Origin: an uncultured Oscillospiraceae bacterium
Lineage (GTDB): Bacteria; Bacillota; Clostridia; Oscillospirales; Acutalibacteraceae
Direction: 5' to 3'
Assembly: GCA_948471205.1 (NCBI GenBank)
Contig: CAOKRT010000006.1
Span: 1-64,000 of the forward strand
DNA length: 64,000 bases
Shown here in pieces: positions 43,500 to 52,572 of this stretch; position 1 is the stretch's first letter, and every line of letters starts with the position of its first letter. Below the pieces are notes generated by a model. That model did no database searches, was not told the origin of the DNA, and was given only the letters and a program-made list of their open reading frames with translations. A program made the position numbers and the translations under genes.

Positions 43500-44344
43500 C
43501 AGTGTTCAACCTCTCTTTCAGAAGTAAGCCTTAACTGGATGAAGGCAATTACTGCAACAATGATAAAGAAAACAACTGCTTTTGCCTGACCGACACCCTG
43601 CCAGCCCGACCTGCCGTAAAACGTGTTGAAAATATTAAGCGCCAGCATTTCCGTTTCCCTTGCAGGCGCACCTGCTGTAAGCGCAAGGTTTTGGTCAAAC
43701 AGTTTAAAAGAATTTGACAGCGTTAAAAATGCGCATATCGTTACGGAAGGCATAATCATCGGTATGGTAATATATCTCAATGTCTGAAGCGGTCCCGCAC
43801 CGTCTATCATTGCCGCTTCATTCAGATCATGCGGAATATTTTGCAGTCCGGCGATATAAATAACCATCATATACCCGATCATCTGCCAGTTCATAAGCAC
43901 AACCAAACCCCAAAAGCCGTATTTTGCGGCAAAGGTAATATCCACACCGAAGTGTTCAAGCACACCGTTTATAATTAAATTCCATATATATCCCAGTACA
44001 ATTCCGCCAATTAAATTCGGCATAAAAAACACCGTTCTGAAAAGATTGGTTCCCTTTATGCCTCTTGTAAGCACAAGTGCAAGCAAAAAAGCCAGAATAT
44101 TTACGGATAAAACCGAAACCACCGTAAATTTCACCGTGAACCACAGGGAATTCAAAAAAGTTTCATCTGTTGTAAATGCTTTGATATAATTATCCAGCCC
44201 TGCCCACTCTGCATTTGTAACGGTGGTGAAATTTGTAAACGACAGATAAAGCCCTATAATAAACGGAATAAAAAACGATATAAGAAAACAGATAAGCGTT
44301 GGAAATGCAAACAGCGGAAAATATTTTTTTAAAGTATTGTTCAT
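43499..44344 (-). CDS. sugar ABC transporter permease (MalF-like)
   Basis: A 281-residue permease with six predicted helices. The EAA loop is DLNEAAMIDGAGPLQTLRYIT. It pairs with the MalG-like protein to form the channel. The start follows the binding-protein gene by about 25 bp. Confidence 0.94.
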   Translation of the reverse strand: MNNTLKKYFPLFAFPTLICFLISFFIPFIIGLYLSFTNFTTVTNAEWAGLDNYIKAFTTDETFLNSLWFTVKFTVVSVLSVNILAFLLALVLTRGIKGTNLFRTVFFMPNLIGGIVLGYIWNLIINGVLEHFGVDITFAAKYGFWGLVVLMNWQMIGYMMVIYIAGLQNIPHDLNEAAMIDGAGPLQTLRYITIPMIMPSVTICAFLTLSNSFKLFDQNLALTAGAPARETEMLALNIFNTFYGRSGWQGVGQAKAVVFFIIVAVIAFIQLRLTSEREVEH

Positions 44345-44368
44345 TTGATATTCTCCTGTTTCGCCGAT

Positions 44369-45742
44369 TTATTTTGTGGCAGCGCTTTCTGCTTCCCATC
44401 TTGCCGTAAACGTATTTTTTACATCGTCATACGTTTTTGTGCCCTGAACATACTGCAGCAGCACTGCGCCAAGGTCATCCTTAAAGGTTTGGCTTGGGAA
44501 AACGGTAAACTGCCACGGAATATTGGTTACATTGTCATTATTCATCCATTCAACAACCTGCTTTGCAAGAGGATCTGTCGGTGTTTCATTATCGTTAAAG
44601 GTATCAAACGGTGCAATGAAGCCAAGGTCATTCAACACATAGCTCTTTCCTTTTTCACTTGAATACAGCCAGTAAAGAAAATCTGCCGCAGCCTTTTGCT
44701 CTGCTTCACTTGCTTTGCTGTTTATGGCAAGAAAGTTTTCTGTGCCTATGCAGATACCCTGTTTTTCTTCTCCTTCAACCCCTGTATATATCGGAAGAAA
44801 TTTTATATTGCTTTCCTGAACGGTGTTTCCGGAAATATCTCTTATCTGTCCCCATGCCCAGTTGCCGTTCTGCACCATAGCGGATTTACCCAGTGCAAAT
44901 TCAGCCATGGATTCATCCACAATTTTTTTGCCGAGTTCTTTTTTATCGGAAACAGAATTCTCTGTATACAAATCAAATATATTTTTATAATTTTCTGCGA
45001 ATTCAAAGCTTATTTTCTTTGCTGCATCAGAAGTTAAATCAATGTTATTCTTTTTGAATTCATAATACACAGGAATATTTGCAAGATGCGTCTGCCAGCG
45101 CCAGTCTTCGCCTGCTTTCAGTGATGTTGAAGAAAATACACCTTCAATTCCAAGTGCATCTGCGTGCTTTTGCATATCCTGAACCAGTGCCGAAAGGGCA
45201 GCAAAATTATTTATATCTGCCATAGAAGTATATTTAGTTGCTTTGTCCTGAAGGGCAAAATATTTATCTGTTATTTCACTGTTATATATAATTCCATAGC
45301 CTTCAACAACATACGGAATGCCGTAAACACCGCCGTTTGCCGTTACAGCCATATCCTTATCCGTAAGATGCTTATAAATATCTGTTGATGATAATTCGGC
45401 ACAGTAATCTTTCCAGTTATTATAGCCGTGCGGGCCGTTTATCTGAAAAATAGTAGGTGCATCATCCGTTGCCATTTTTGCTGTTAAGGTTTGTTCATAC
45501 GTGTTGTTGGCAGCCGTTTCCACAATCACCTTAATACCTGTTTCTTTTTCATATTCTTCGGAAATTTTCTGATATTTATCTGCTATTTCCGGTTTAAAAT
45601 TTAGATAACGTATTGTTTTTACAGCAGTATTTTGTGTATTGCTGCCGTCATTTGTATCTTTATCGCTTTTGCAGGCTGTAAATAACGCCGAAACAATAAC
45701 ACAAACCGTTAAAACAGCCATAAACTTTTTAAGAATTTTCAT
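44369..45742 (-). CDS. sugar ABC transporter substrate-binding lipoprotein
   Basis: A 457-residue extracellular solute receptor of the MalE-like cluster. The signal peptide ends in the lipobox LFTAC (cysteine at residue 24), which anchors it to the membrane. The mature part has a bacterial sugar-binding fold with VEGYGIIYN and KSAMVQNGNWAWGQI, aromatic residues that usually stack on sugars. ATG at 45742 has TGGAGGA upstream. It is first in the operon. With malQ at the end, malto-oligosaccharides are the likely ligand. This is inferred. Confidence 0.93.
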   Translation of the reverse strand: MKILKKFMAVLTVCVIVSALFTACKSDKDTNDGSNTQNTAVKTIRYLNFKPEIADKYQKISEEYEKETGIKVIVETAANNTYEQTLTAKMATDDAPTIFQINGPHGYNNWKDYCAELSSTDIYKHLTDKDMAVTANGGVYGIPYVVEGYGIIYNSEITDKYFALQDKATKYTSMADINNFAALSALVQDMQKHADALGIEGVFSSTSLKAGEDWRWQTHLANIPVYYEFKKNNIDLTSDAAKKISFEFAENYKNIFDLYTENSVSDKKELGKKIVDESMAEFALGKSAMVQNGNWAWGQIRDISGNTVQESNIKFLPIYTGVEGEEKQGICIGTENFLAINSKASEAEQKAAADFLYWLYSSEKGKSYVLNDLGFIAPFDTFNDNETPTDPLAKQVVEWMNNDNVTNIPWQFTVFPSQTFKDDLGAVLLQYVQGTKTYDDVKNTFTARWEAESAATK

Positions 45743-45821
45743 AATAAATTCCTCCAATTTTTATTCCTTTTTTGATTATTGGTTATTTCTTCGTTTTTAT
45801 GCGTTTTTGAAAAAAATATAT

Positions 45822-45864
45822 AAAAAAACAGCGCCGGCAATTATAAAAATATAAATTGCCGGCA
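45822..45864 (-). terminator. terminator of the ecf operon
   Basis: On the minus strand, GCCGGCAATTTATA / TATAATTGCCGGC stem followed by seven U after CGCTG. Confidence 0.9.
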
Positions 45865-45888
45865 CCTTGCGAAAGCGTATAAATTTTA

Positions 45889-46680
45889 TTAAAAAACAAA
45901 AATCTGCAGTGCACACAGCGCTGCACATACACAGAATGATATAATTTCAATTTTTCCCATATGGAATTTTTTTCTTATTTTATTATTTTTATCCAAACAG
46001 CAGCCCCTTGCCTCCATCGCAAGCGCAAGCTCGTCCGCCCGCCTGAATGCAGATATAAAAACCGGAACAAGCATGGGCAAAACCGCTTTCGCTCTGGAAA
46101 AAATCCGTTTGCTGTCAAAACCTGCACCCCGTGCCGTTTGCACCTTTTTAATCATTTGCGCTTCAAATGTTAAAACAGGAATAAACTGAACGGCGGCGGA
46201 AATAATCAGCGCCGCCTGACCGACAGGCACTTTAAATACCGAAAGCGGCGAAAGAAAATTTTCTATTGCATCTGTAAGCCCTGCAGGCGGTGTTGTTGAA
46301 TTCAGAATATTTGAAAACAGTACAAACAGAGTAACCCGCACCACCACTTTCATTCCCTGCAGCATTCCGGCATAGGAAGGACTGAATATCCAAAGGCGAA
46401 TCCATGCATGATCGGCATCAAAAAACAAAAGATTCATTATAAATATAACAATAAAAAACCATAAAAGCGCCGGAATGCCGCCGATTGCCTGCCTGAATCC
46501 GATGCGGGACAGCAACAGCACAAAAAGCACAAATACAATCATTACTGCATATCCCACAGGTGAATGTGCCGCAGAAACAGCGGCGGCAAGTATTAAAAAC
46601 AAAACCAGCTTTACAGTTATATCCATACGGTGAATCACCGAATTTCCATACTGATACATACCGTTCGGAAGATTTTTCAT
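45889..46680 (-). CDS. ecfT: ECF transporter transmembrane component EcfT
   Basis: EcfT couples the ATPases to vitamin-binding S components. The 263-residue protein has about five helices and two Ala-Arg-Gly signatures (ARGAGFDSK and AMEARGC), which dock on EcfA. ATG at 46680 has GGGAGGAAAG upstream and overlaps the ecfA2 stop by four bases. Confidence 0.95.
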   Translation of the reverse strand: MKNLPNGMYQYGNSVIHRMDITVKLVLFLILAAAVSAAHSPVGYAVMIVFVLFVLLLSRIGFRQAIGGIPALLWFFIVIFIMNLLFFDADHAWIRLWIFSPSYAGMLQGMKVVVRVTLFVLFSNILNSTTPPAGLTDAIENFLSPLSVFKVPVGQAALIISAAVQFIPVLTFEAQMIKKVQTARGAGFDSKRIFSRAKAVLPMLVPVFISAFRRADELALAMEARGCCLDKNNKIRKKFHMGKIEIISFCVCAALCALQIFVF

Positions 46681-47522
46681 TTTTCTTTCCTCCCGTATAC
46701 TCTGCATATTTCATCTATAAGCTGATTAAACGTGACAGTACCCGGCGATATATCGGCGCCGTTTTCCCTGAGCATTTCGGCAATTTCACAAACCTGCCCC
46801 GCACCAATGCCGTTTTGTTTCAAAAAAGGATACTCTGCCAGTACATTTTCTGTTTTTCCGTCTTTTAACACCTGTCCGTTTTTCATAATGATCAGCCGCC
46901 GGGTATATTCTGCAAGAAAATCTGTATTATGAGAAACAATAATGATTGTTTTCCCCTGTTTGTTTAAATCCGAAACAAGCTTTTCAAACCATTCTCTGTT
47001 CTCACAATCCAGCCCGGAAACAGGTTCGTCAAATATAAATATTTCCGGATTTGCTGCCAGAATGCCGGCTATAGCAATACGGCGTTTTTCACCGCCGGAA
47101 AAACTGAGCGGAGACCGATTTTTTACCTTTTCATAATCAAAGCCTGTATCTGCCAGTGCTTTTTTAACAGCATTTTTCCTTTCACTTCGCCTGAAGCCTG
47201 CTTGTTTCAGACCGAATGCAACATCCCTTTCAACCGTTGTTTCAAAAAGCTGATAATCCGGAAACTGAAAAACAACACCTATCCCTGCGCGTAGAATGCT
47301 TCGGTCAAAATTTACAGCATGTATATCCTGTCCGTTAAGCAACACTGTGCCCTCATATGGCTTCAGAAGCCCGTCCATCATCTGTATCAGCGTTGTTTTG
47401 CCGCTTCCCGTTTCACCCATTATTCCAATAAATTCGCCCTGTTCAATTTGCAGGCTTACCTTATTCAAAGCGTCTGATTCGGGCGAATATTTATATGAAA
47501 CGGATTTTAATTCAAGGCGCAT
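46677..47522 (-). CDS. ecfA2: ECF transporter ATPase EcfA2
   Basis: A 281-residue ATPase of the energy-coupling module. Walker A GETGSGKTT, Q-loop FQFPDYQLFETTVERDVAFG (the long Q-helix typical of EcfA), signature FSGGEKRRIAIAG and Walker B IFIFDEPVSGLD are all intact. It overlaps the ecfA1 end by 16 bp. Confidence 0.95.
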   Translation of the reverse strand: MRLELKSVSYKYSPESDALNKVSLQIEQGEFIGIMGETGSGKTTLIQMMDGLLKPYEGTVLLNGQDIHAVNFDRSILRAGIGVVFQFPDYQLFETTVERDVAFGLKQAGFRRSERKNAVKKALADTGFDYEKVKNRSPLSFSGGEKRRIAIAGILAANPEIFIFDEPVSGLDCENREWFEKLVSDLNKQGKTIIIVSHNTDFLAEYTRRLIIMKNGQVLKDGKTENVLAEYPFLKQNGIGAGQVCEIAEMLRENGADISPGTVTFNQLIDEICRVYGRKEK

Positions 47523-48346
47523 AATTCACCCGCCAGTTCTTTATTGGTTAAAGGACATCTTTGAAGCTTAATGCCTCTTTTTTCAAGTTCATAATATACG
47601 CTTACTGCCATCGGCGGCCGTATGCCGGCACGGTTCAGCAAGTTTATATCTGTTAAAATATCATACGGTGTTCCTTCAGCCAAAACCGTTCCGTTTTTTA
47701 AAAGGATTATCCTGTCTGAATACACAGCCTCTTCAACATAATGCGTGGTCATGATAACGGTATGCCCCATACTGTGAAGCTTTTGTATAACGGAAAGGAT
47801 TTCCTGTCTGCTGTTTGGATCAAGCATTGCCGTTGCTTCGTCAAAAAGAATAATATTCGGCTGAATGGCAAGAACGCCGGCAATTGCGATACGCTGTTTC
47901 TGACCGCCGGAAAGAGAATAGACCGATTTCTTTTCATATCCGTTCATTCCGACTGCTTCAAGCGCAGCTTTGATTCTTAATGCTGTCTCCTCCTCTGAAA
48001 CACCAAAATTTTGAGGACCGAAAGCCAAATCTTCTTCAACAAGCGAAGAAACAAACTGATTATCGGGATTCTGAAAAACCATTGCACATTTGCTTCGGAT
48101 TTTTTGCACAGCGCTTTTGTCCGAAACATCCAGTCCGGCAACACGCAGACGACCGCTCTGAAGCAAAATCAGCATATTCAAATGCCTTGCAAGTGTTGTT
48201 TTTCCGCTGCCGTTTTCTCCGAGCACAGAAATAAATTCACCTTTTTTAATATCAAAGCTTACACCGTTAAGCGAACGGCATTGTGCGCCGTTCAAAAAAT
48301 AAGTATGTATTAAATTTTCGGCTGAAACAGAATTCAGAAAACTCAC
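47507..48346 (-). CDS. ecfA1: ECF transporter ATPase EcfA1
   Basis: A 279-residue ATPase with Walker A GENGSGKTT, Q-helix FQNPDNQFVSSLVEEDLAFG, signature LSGGQKQRIAIAG and Walker B IILFDEATAMLD. It starts with GTG at 48346, with GAGGA upstream. It forms the heterodimer with EcfA2. It is divergent from a dedicated S-component gene. Confidence 0.94.
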   Translation of the reverse strand: MSFLNSVSAENLIHTYFLNGAQCRSLNGVSFDIKKGEFISVLGENGSGKTTLARHLNMLILLQSGRLRVAGLDVSDKSAVQKIRSKCAMVFQNPDNQFVSSLVEEDLAFGPQNFGVSEEETALRIKAALEAVGMNGYEKKSVYSLSGGQKQRIAIAGVLAIQPNIILFDEATAMLDPNSRQEILSVIQKLHSMGHTVIMTTHYVEEAVYSDRIILLKNGTVLAEGTPYDILTDINLLNRAGIRPPMAVSVYYELEKRGIKLQRCPLTNKELAGELCALN

Positions 48347-48505
48347 CGCCGTTCCTCTATTTTAAATTTATATTATATGAAAAAGAAGCAGAATGCAAGT
48401 TTCCGGATAAAATATCGGAAAATTATTATTAAGCGGCATCTTGAAAACAGAAAAGCAGTATGTTATTTTATATCTATAACTTTTTCTGATGGGATATAAA
48501 TATAA

Positions 48506-49087
48506 ATGAATACTATGACCGCTGTTAAAAAATCAATCATTACTGCTGTGTGCGCGGCACTGTGCGTTGTTTTGCCGCAGGCATTTCACGCAATACCCAA
48601 TGCCGCTTTGGTTTACAGCCCTATTCATATTCCGGTATTGCTCTGCGGTATTCTGTGCGGACCGTATCTCGGCGCTGTGTGCGGAATTGCCGGTCCCGTT
48701 CTTTCAAGTCTGTTTACCGGAATGCCTGCCGCCGCCATTCTGCCGCAAATGATGATAGAGTGCGGCGTTTACGGCCTTATATCCGGGCTTATGATGAAAT
48801 TTGTATCAACAAAAAACATGTATGCCGATTTGTATATCAGCCTGATTACTGCTATGCTTTTCGGCCGTATTATTGCCGGACTTGCAAAGGCTTTCATTTT
48901 TGCAAAAGGTGAATATACCATAGCTGCGTGGGCTACTGTTTATTTTGCAACAGCGCTTCCCGGCATTGCCGTGCATCTGATTTTAATTCCCGCTGTTGTT
49001 TTTGCGCTTGCAAAAGCCGGGCTTGTTCCGTTAAAATATTCTGCAAAAACAAATGAACCGCCGACGGAAAATATAACCGTACAGTAA
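48506..49087 (+). CDS. ECF transporter S component, substrate unknown
   Basis: A 193-residue integral membrane protein with six predicted helices. The block HIPVLLCGILCGPYLGAVCG (about residues 37-56) and SSLFTGMPAAAILPQMM are typical of vitamin-binding S subunits of the ECF_trnsprt family. It is divergent from ecfA1-ecfA2-ecfT, with a ~160-bp gap. No riboswitch was recognised upstream, so the vitamin cannot be deduced. Candidates include pantothenate, folate or cobalamin carriers in this broad family. Confidence 0.85.
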   Translation: MNTMTAVKKSIITAVCAALCVVLPQAFHAIPNAALVYSPIHIPVLLCGILCGPYLGAVCGIAGPVLSSLFTGMPAAAILPQMMIECGVYGLISGLMMKFVSTKNMYADLYISLITAMLFGRIIAGLAKAFIFAKGEYTIAAWATVYFATALPGIAVHLILIPAVVFALAKAGLVPLKYSAKTNEPPTENITVQ

Positions 49088-49089
49088 AC

Positions 49090-49118
49090 AAGGGAGAGCA
49101 TATGCTCTCCCTTTAATA
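49090..49118. terminator. bidirectional terminator
   Basis: Near-palindrome AAGGGAGAGCATATGCTCTC continuing to CCTT, between converging genes. Confidence 0.85.
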
Positions 49119-49151
49119 ATTGCAATATAAAATCCAATCTGTTTACCTGTA

Positions 49152-50048
49152 TTATTTTATGTACTTCTTAAAAAAATCAGCCATTTCTTTTATTACCACT
49201 TCTGCAGGTCTGGACGCTGAATCAAGCACAGCAAAACAATGCGGCAGTCTTTTTCCTTTGTATCGGAACTGCCAGTCACGCAGTTTGTTCGGCACGCCCA
49301 ATTCATCAAGCACCTTTTTCAGCTTATAGCTTTGTGCATGAACAAAATCTCCGCTTGATGTTAAAATATAAAATGGCGGCATTTCGGCAGATGCAATATT
49401 GTCAAATTTCATATACTTATAAAACGGTGATTTTTTCAGATTGCTGCCAAGCAGCATTCTCAGATTAACATTCAGAATAATATTCGGGCTTAGCAAATCC
49501 ACAACAGGAGACGTTGCACCAACTGCATTGAACTGAAGCGGATTATCTTCTATATCAAATTCCCTGCGAAGTTTCCCGCTTTTTGTGAGCGCTGTGCACA
49601 CGCAGGCAAAATGACCGCCGGCTGAATCTCCTGTCAAAAAAACATTGTTCATATCGGCAGGATAGCTTTTCATATTTTCATGAATCCATTTGAAAGCGGC
49701 AAAAATATCTTTAATCTGATCTTTAAACAAAACGGTTCCCGCAAGATTATAGTTTATTCCAACAACAATAAAACCCTGCTGAGCAAGCCTGTGGCAATAG
49801 CACTTGTTGATTTCCTTTGTGCCGTACATCCAGCCGCCGCCGTGAATATCTATCAGAACAGGCAGGCTTGTTCCTGCGTTTTCCGGCATATAAATATCCA
49901 GCAAATGGTAAACATCGGAATCTTCTGCATAAGGAATATCCTTAAACTCCTTAATTCCGCCCGGATATTTTTCGGTTTTCATTCTTTTTGCGTCAATTCG
50001 CCTTGTTCGTTCCCAAACAATTTTCAAAACAGGTCTGAAAGCGTCCAT
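49152..50048 (-). CDS. alpha/beta hydrolase, carboxylesterase (HSL/BD-FAE type)
   Basis: A 298-residue cytoplasmic esterase. It has the oxyanion motif IDIHGGGWMYG, the nucleophile elbow GDSAGG, an aspartate in TSSGDFVH and a histidine in PHCFAV. Related enzymes deacetylate sugars or hydrolyse short acyl esters. ATG at 50048 was chosen because AGAGG is six bases upstream, whereas the ATG at 50054 directly abuts the ribosome site. It is monocistronic. Confidence 0.85.
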   Translation of the reverse strand: MDAFRPVLKIVWERTRRIDAKRMKTEKYPGGIKEFKDIPYAEDSDVYHLLDIYMPENAGTSLPVLIDIHGGGWMYGTKEINKCYCHRLAQQGFIVVGINYNLAGTVLFKDQIKDIFAAFKWIHENMKSYPADMNNVFLTGDSAGGHFACVCTALTKSGKLRREFDIEDNPLQFNAVGATSPVVDLLSPNIILNVNLRMLLGSNLKKSPFYKYMKFDNIASAEMPPFYILTSSGDFVHAQSYKLKKVLDELGVPNKLRDWQFRYKGKRLPHCFAVLDSASRPAEVVIKEMADFFKKYIK

Positions 50049-50120
50049 AAACATCCTCTTTTCCTGACAGGTTAATTTAATATTATCACAAATATCAGCA
50101 AAATCAAGATAAAAGGTTTG

Positions 50121-51047
50121 TTAATTGAATATTTCTTCTTTGAAAACAGTTGAAATTTCCTTGGGCGCATTCGCAGTTGAATAATCAAAACGGTCAATAT
50201 GGTCCGAATGAATAAAATATGTAAGTTCACCGTTCATTTGAGCTTCTCCGAATGCTTCCACAATAACAAGTTTGATTTTCATTTTATCAGGAAGAACAGA
50301 TTTTATATATACGGCTACCTGCTGTCCTTCAAAAAGATAATCGCACGGTTCTGCCAAACCTGCCAGATTCGGCATAAGCTCAACAAACACGCCATACGGC
50401 TCTATGCTTCTTACAATGCCCGTTACCGTTTCACCGGGTGAAAAAAGCATGGCATTTTCTTTCCACGTACCAAGCAGTTCTTTAAGTGAAAATGTTAATT
50501 TTTCAGGTTCTTTCTTTCTGAGAACCACCTTAATATTTTCACCTTCAACCAATCTTTCCCTTGGATGATTTATTCTTGAAACAGAAAGCATATCTATCGG
50601 AATAAGCGCATTTATTCCTGCACCGATATCAATAAAGGCACCGAATTTTTCAAGATGTGTTACCCTTGCATTTATAATATCGCCCACATTCAGTTTATCA
50701 ATAAAATTTCTTTTGCAGCCAAGCTGAACGGCCTTTCGGGAAAGAATGGCGCTGATATTTCCGAAATCATCCCGCTGAAAACCTAAAATTGTAAAACACA
50801 CATATTTGTTTACCTTTGAAATCAGCGCAATATCCCTTGTTGTGCCGTCATCTATGCCCACGGCGCCCTCTTCACGCGGAATTACACCTCTTATAATTCC
50901 CAGATCAACATGCAGATTATGCTCACTGTCACAAAGAAGAACACGTGATTCAATAACCGTTCCGTTCATCATAGCTGTTTTAACCTCGTCAAGAGAATCA
51001 AACTTTCTCTGCAAGGCTTCGTTCTGCCCTTCCGGGTAAAAAATCAT
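50121..51047 (-). CDS. S1 RNA-binding domain protein (three S1-like domains)
   Basis: A 308-residue protein with a divergent S1 domain (~25-110), a canonical S1 domain (~118-190, NVGDIINARVTHLEKFGAFIDIG) and another (~203-260, SPGETVTGIVRSIEPYGVFVEL). It resembles short Firmicutes RpsA-like proteins that bind mRNA or the ribosome. It is divergent from the DUF951-prfA operon, which hints at a translation-related role. Confidence 0.82.
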   Translation of the reverse strand: MIFYPEGQNEALQRKFDSLDEVKTAMMNGTVIESRVLLCDSEHNLHVDLGIIRGVIPREEGAVGIDDGTTRDIALISKVNKYVCFTILGFQRDDFGNISAILSRKAVQLGCKRNFIDKLNVGDIINARVTHLEKFGAFIDIGAGINALIPIDMLSVSRINHPRERLVEGENIKVVLRKKEPEKLTFSLKELLGTWKENAMLFSPGETVTGIVRSIEPYGVFVELMPNLAGLAEPCDYLFEGQQVAVYIKSVLPDKMKIKLVIVEAFGEAQMNGELTYFIHSDHIDRFDYSTANAPKEISTVFKEEIFN

Positions 51048-51113
51048 AACATCACTCTCTTTAAATACATTTCGTTTTACAACTATTTATATGCGTTTAT
51101 CAAAGCAATTATG

Positions 51114-51142
51114 TTGTAAACCGGCCATAATTGTGCTACAAT
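51114..51142 (+). promoter_or_regulatory. sigma-A promoter of DUF951-prfA
   Basis: TTGTAA (51114-51119), 17 nt, TACAAT (51137-51142), 28 bp before the DUF951 start. Confidence 0.75.
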
Positions 51143-51170
51143 ATAGCATATTAACAAAAACGGTGATATT

Positions 51171-51350
51171 ATGGATTTAAAGCTTCACGATATTATTATT
51201 ATGAAAAAGCCTCACCCCTGCGGCTGCAGGGAATTTGAACTGCTTCGCCTTGGAGTAGACTATAAAATCAAATGCACCAAATGCGGCAGAGAAGTAATGG
51301 TGCCGAGAATTAAGGCAGAAAAAAATATAAAAGGTGTTAAAAATGTTTGA
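51171..51350 (+). CDS. DUF951 family small protein
   Basis: A 59-residue protein that is conserved but functionally unknown in Firmicutes. It begins [18 protein letters not shown] and has two cysteine pairs, CGC and CTKCGRE, suggestive of a zinc or nucleic-acid-binding ribbon, then MVPR, the family ending. Its stop overlaps the prfA start by eight bases, so the two are translationally coupled. Confidence 0.9.
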   Translation: MDLKLHDIIIMKKPHPCGCREFELLRLGVDYKIKCTKCGREVMVPRIKAEKNIKGVKNV

Positions 51351-52416
51351 TAAATTACTTGAAGTTGAAAAAAGATTTGAAGAAGTAAATGAAATGGTGT
51401 GCCGCCCTGAAATTGTTACGGATCAGGAGCAGTATACAAAACTGATGAAAGAAATGAAGCAGCTTTCTCCTGTTGTTGAAAAATTCCGCGAATATAAAAC
51501 GGCAAAGGAAACAAATGAGGAAAGCCGCGCCATGCTGGATGAGGGCGGAATGGATGCCGATTTTGCTGAAATGGTGAAAGAAGAATTTGAGCAAAGCAAA
51601 GCAGATATTGAAAGAATTGCCGAAGAACTTAAAATTTTGCTTCTTCCGAGAGACCCGAATGACGACAGAAACGTTATAATAGAAATAAGAGGCGGTGCAG
51701 GCGGGGAAGAAAGTGCACTTTTTGCCGGTGTGCTTTACCGTATGTATTCCATGTATGCCGAAACAAAAGGATTTAAAACCGAGATTCTGAATGCAAATGA
51801 AACCGGACTGGGAGGATATAAGGAAATCAGTTTTTCTGTGGAAGGTGACGGCGCCTACAGCCGATTTAAATTTGAAAGCGGTGTTCACAGAGTACAGCGT
51901 GTGCCCGAAACCGAAAGCCAGGGGCGTATACACACTTCAACCGTTACAGTTGCCGTTTTGCCGGAGGCAGAGGATATTGATTTTGAACTGAATGAAAAGG
52001 ATTTGCAGATAGATACCTTCCGTTCAAGCGGAGCCGGCGGTCAGCATATCAACAAAACCTCTTCTGCTATCAGAATCACGCATCTGCCCACGGGCACGGT
52101 TGTGGAATGCCAGGATGAAAGAAGCCAGCATAAAAATAAGGAAAAGGCTATGAAGGTGCTTCGTTCAAGACTTTACGATGCGGAAAAGGCCAAGCATGAC
52201 GCTGAAATTGCCGGTGAACGCAAAGCACAGGTAGGCACAGGAGACAGAAGCGAAAGAATACGCACGTACAATTATCCCCAGGGCAGAATTTCAGACCACA
52301 GAATCGGACTTACATTATATAAAATAGAGCAGATGCTGAACGGCGATATTGATGAACTGATTGATGCACTTATTACTGCAGATACTGCTGAAAAACTGAA
52401 AGCAAGCGAGGGTTAA
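51343..52416 (+). CDS. prfA: peptide chain release factor 1
   Basis: RF1 terminates translation at UAA and UAG. The 357-residue protein has the codon-recognition region ([17 protein letters not shown], with PET in the PxT anticodon-like position) and the catalytic loop [16 protein letters not shown] containing GGQ. ATG at 51343 was chosen for the AAAGGTG site and fit to family length. The usual partner prmC does not follow directly. The next gene is the TsaC-CoaE fusion. Confidence 0.96.
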   Translation: MFDKLLEVEKRFEEVNEMVCRPEIVTDQEQYTKLMKEMKQLSPVVEKFREYKTAKETNEESRAMLDEGGMDADFAEMVKEEFEQSKADIERIAEELKILLLPRDPNDDRNVIIEIRGGAGGEESALFAGVLYRMYSMYAETKGFKTEILNANETGLGGYKEISFSVEGDGAYSRFKFESGVHRVQRVPETESQGRIHTSTVTVAVLPEAEDIDFELNEKDLQIDTFRSSGAGGQHINKTSSAIRITHLPTGTVVECQDERSQHKNKEKAMKVLRSRLYDAEKAKHDAEIAGERKAQVGTGDRSERIRTYNYPQGRISDHRIGLTLYKIEQMLNGDIDELIDALITADTAEKLKASEG

Positions 52417-52572
52417 TTGTTTTCAGTTTTACAAAATGATAAAACCTTCCGCTGCTGCGGAGAGCATTATGTATTACTTAACGAAAAAACAATCATTATT
52501 CTTTGATAGGATACAATACCGCACCGCACACCATTCAATGCAAACGATAAACGGATAATAAAAGGACTTTTT

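Noticed and set aside
48347-48505. Riboswitch between ecfA1 and the S component
   Set aside because: I looked for cobalamin, TPP, FMN, folate (THF) and preQ1 signature words and found none. The region is AT-rich and lacks a strong stem.
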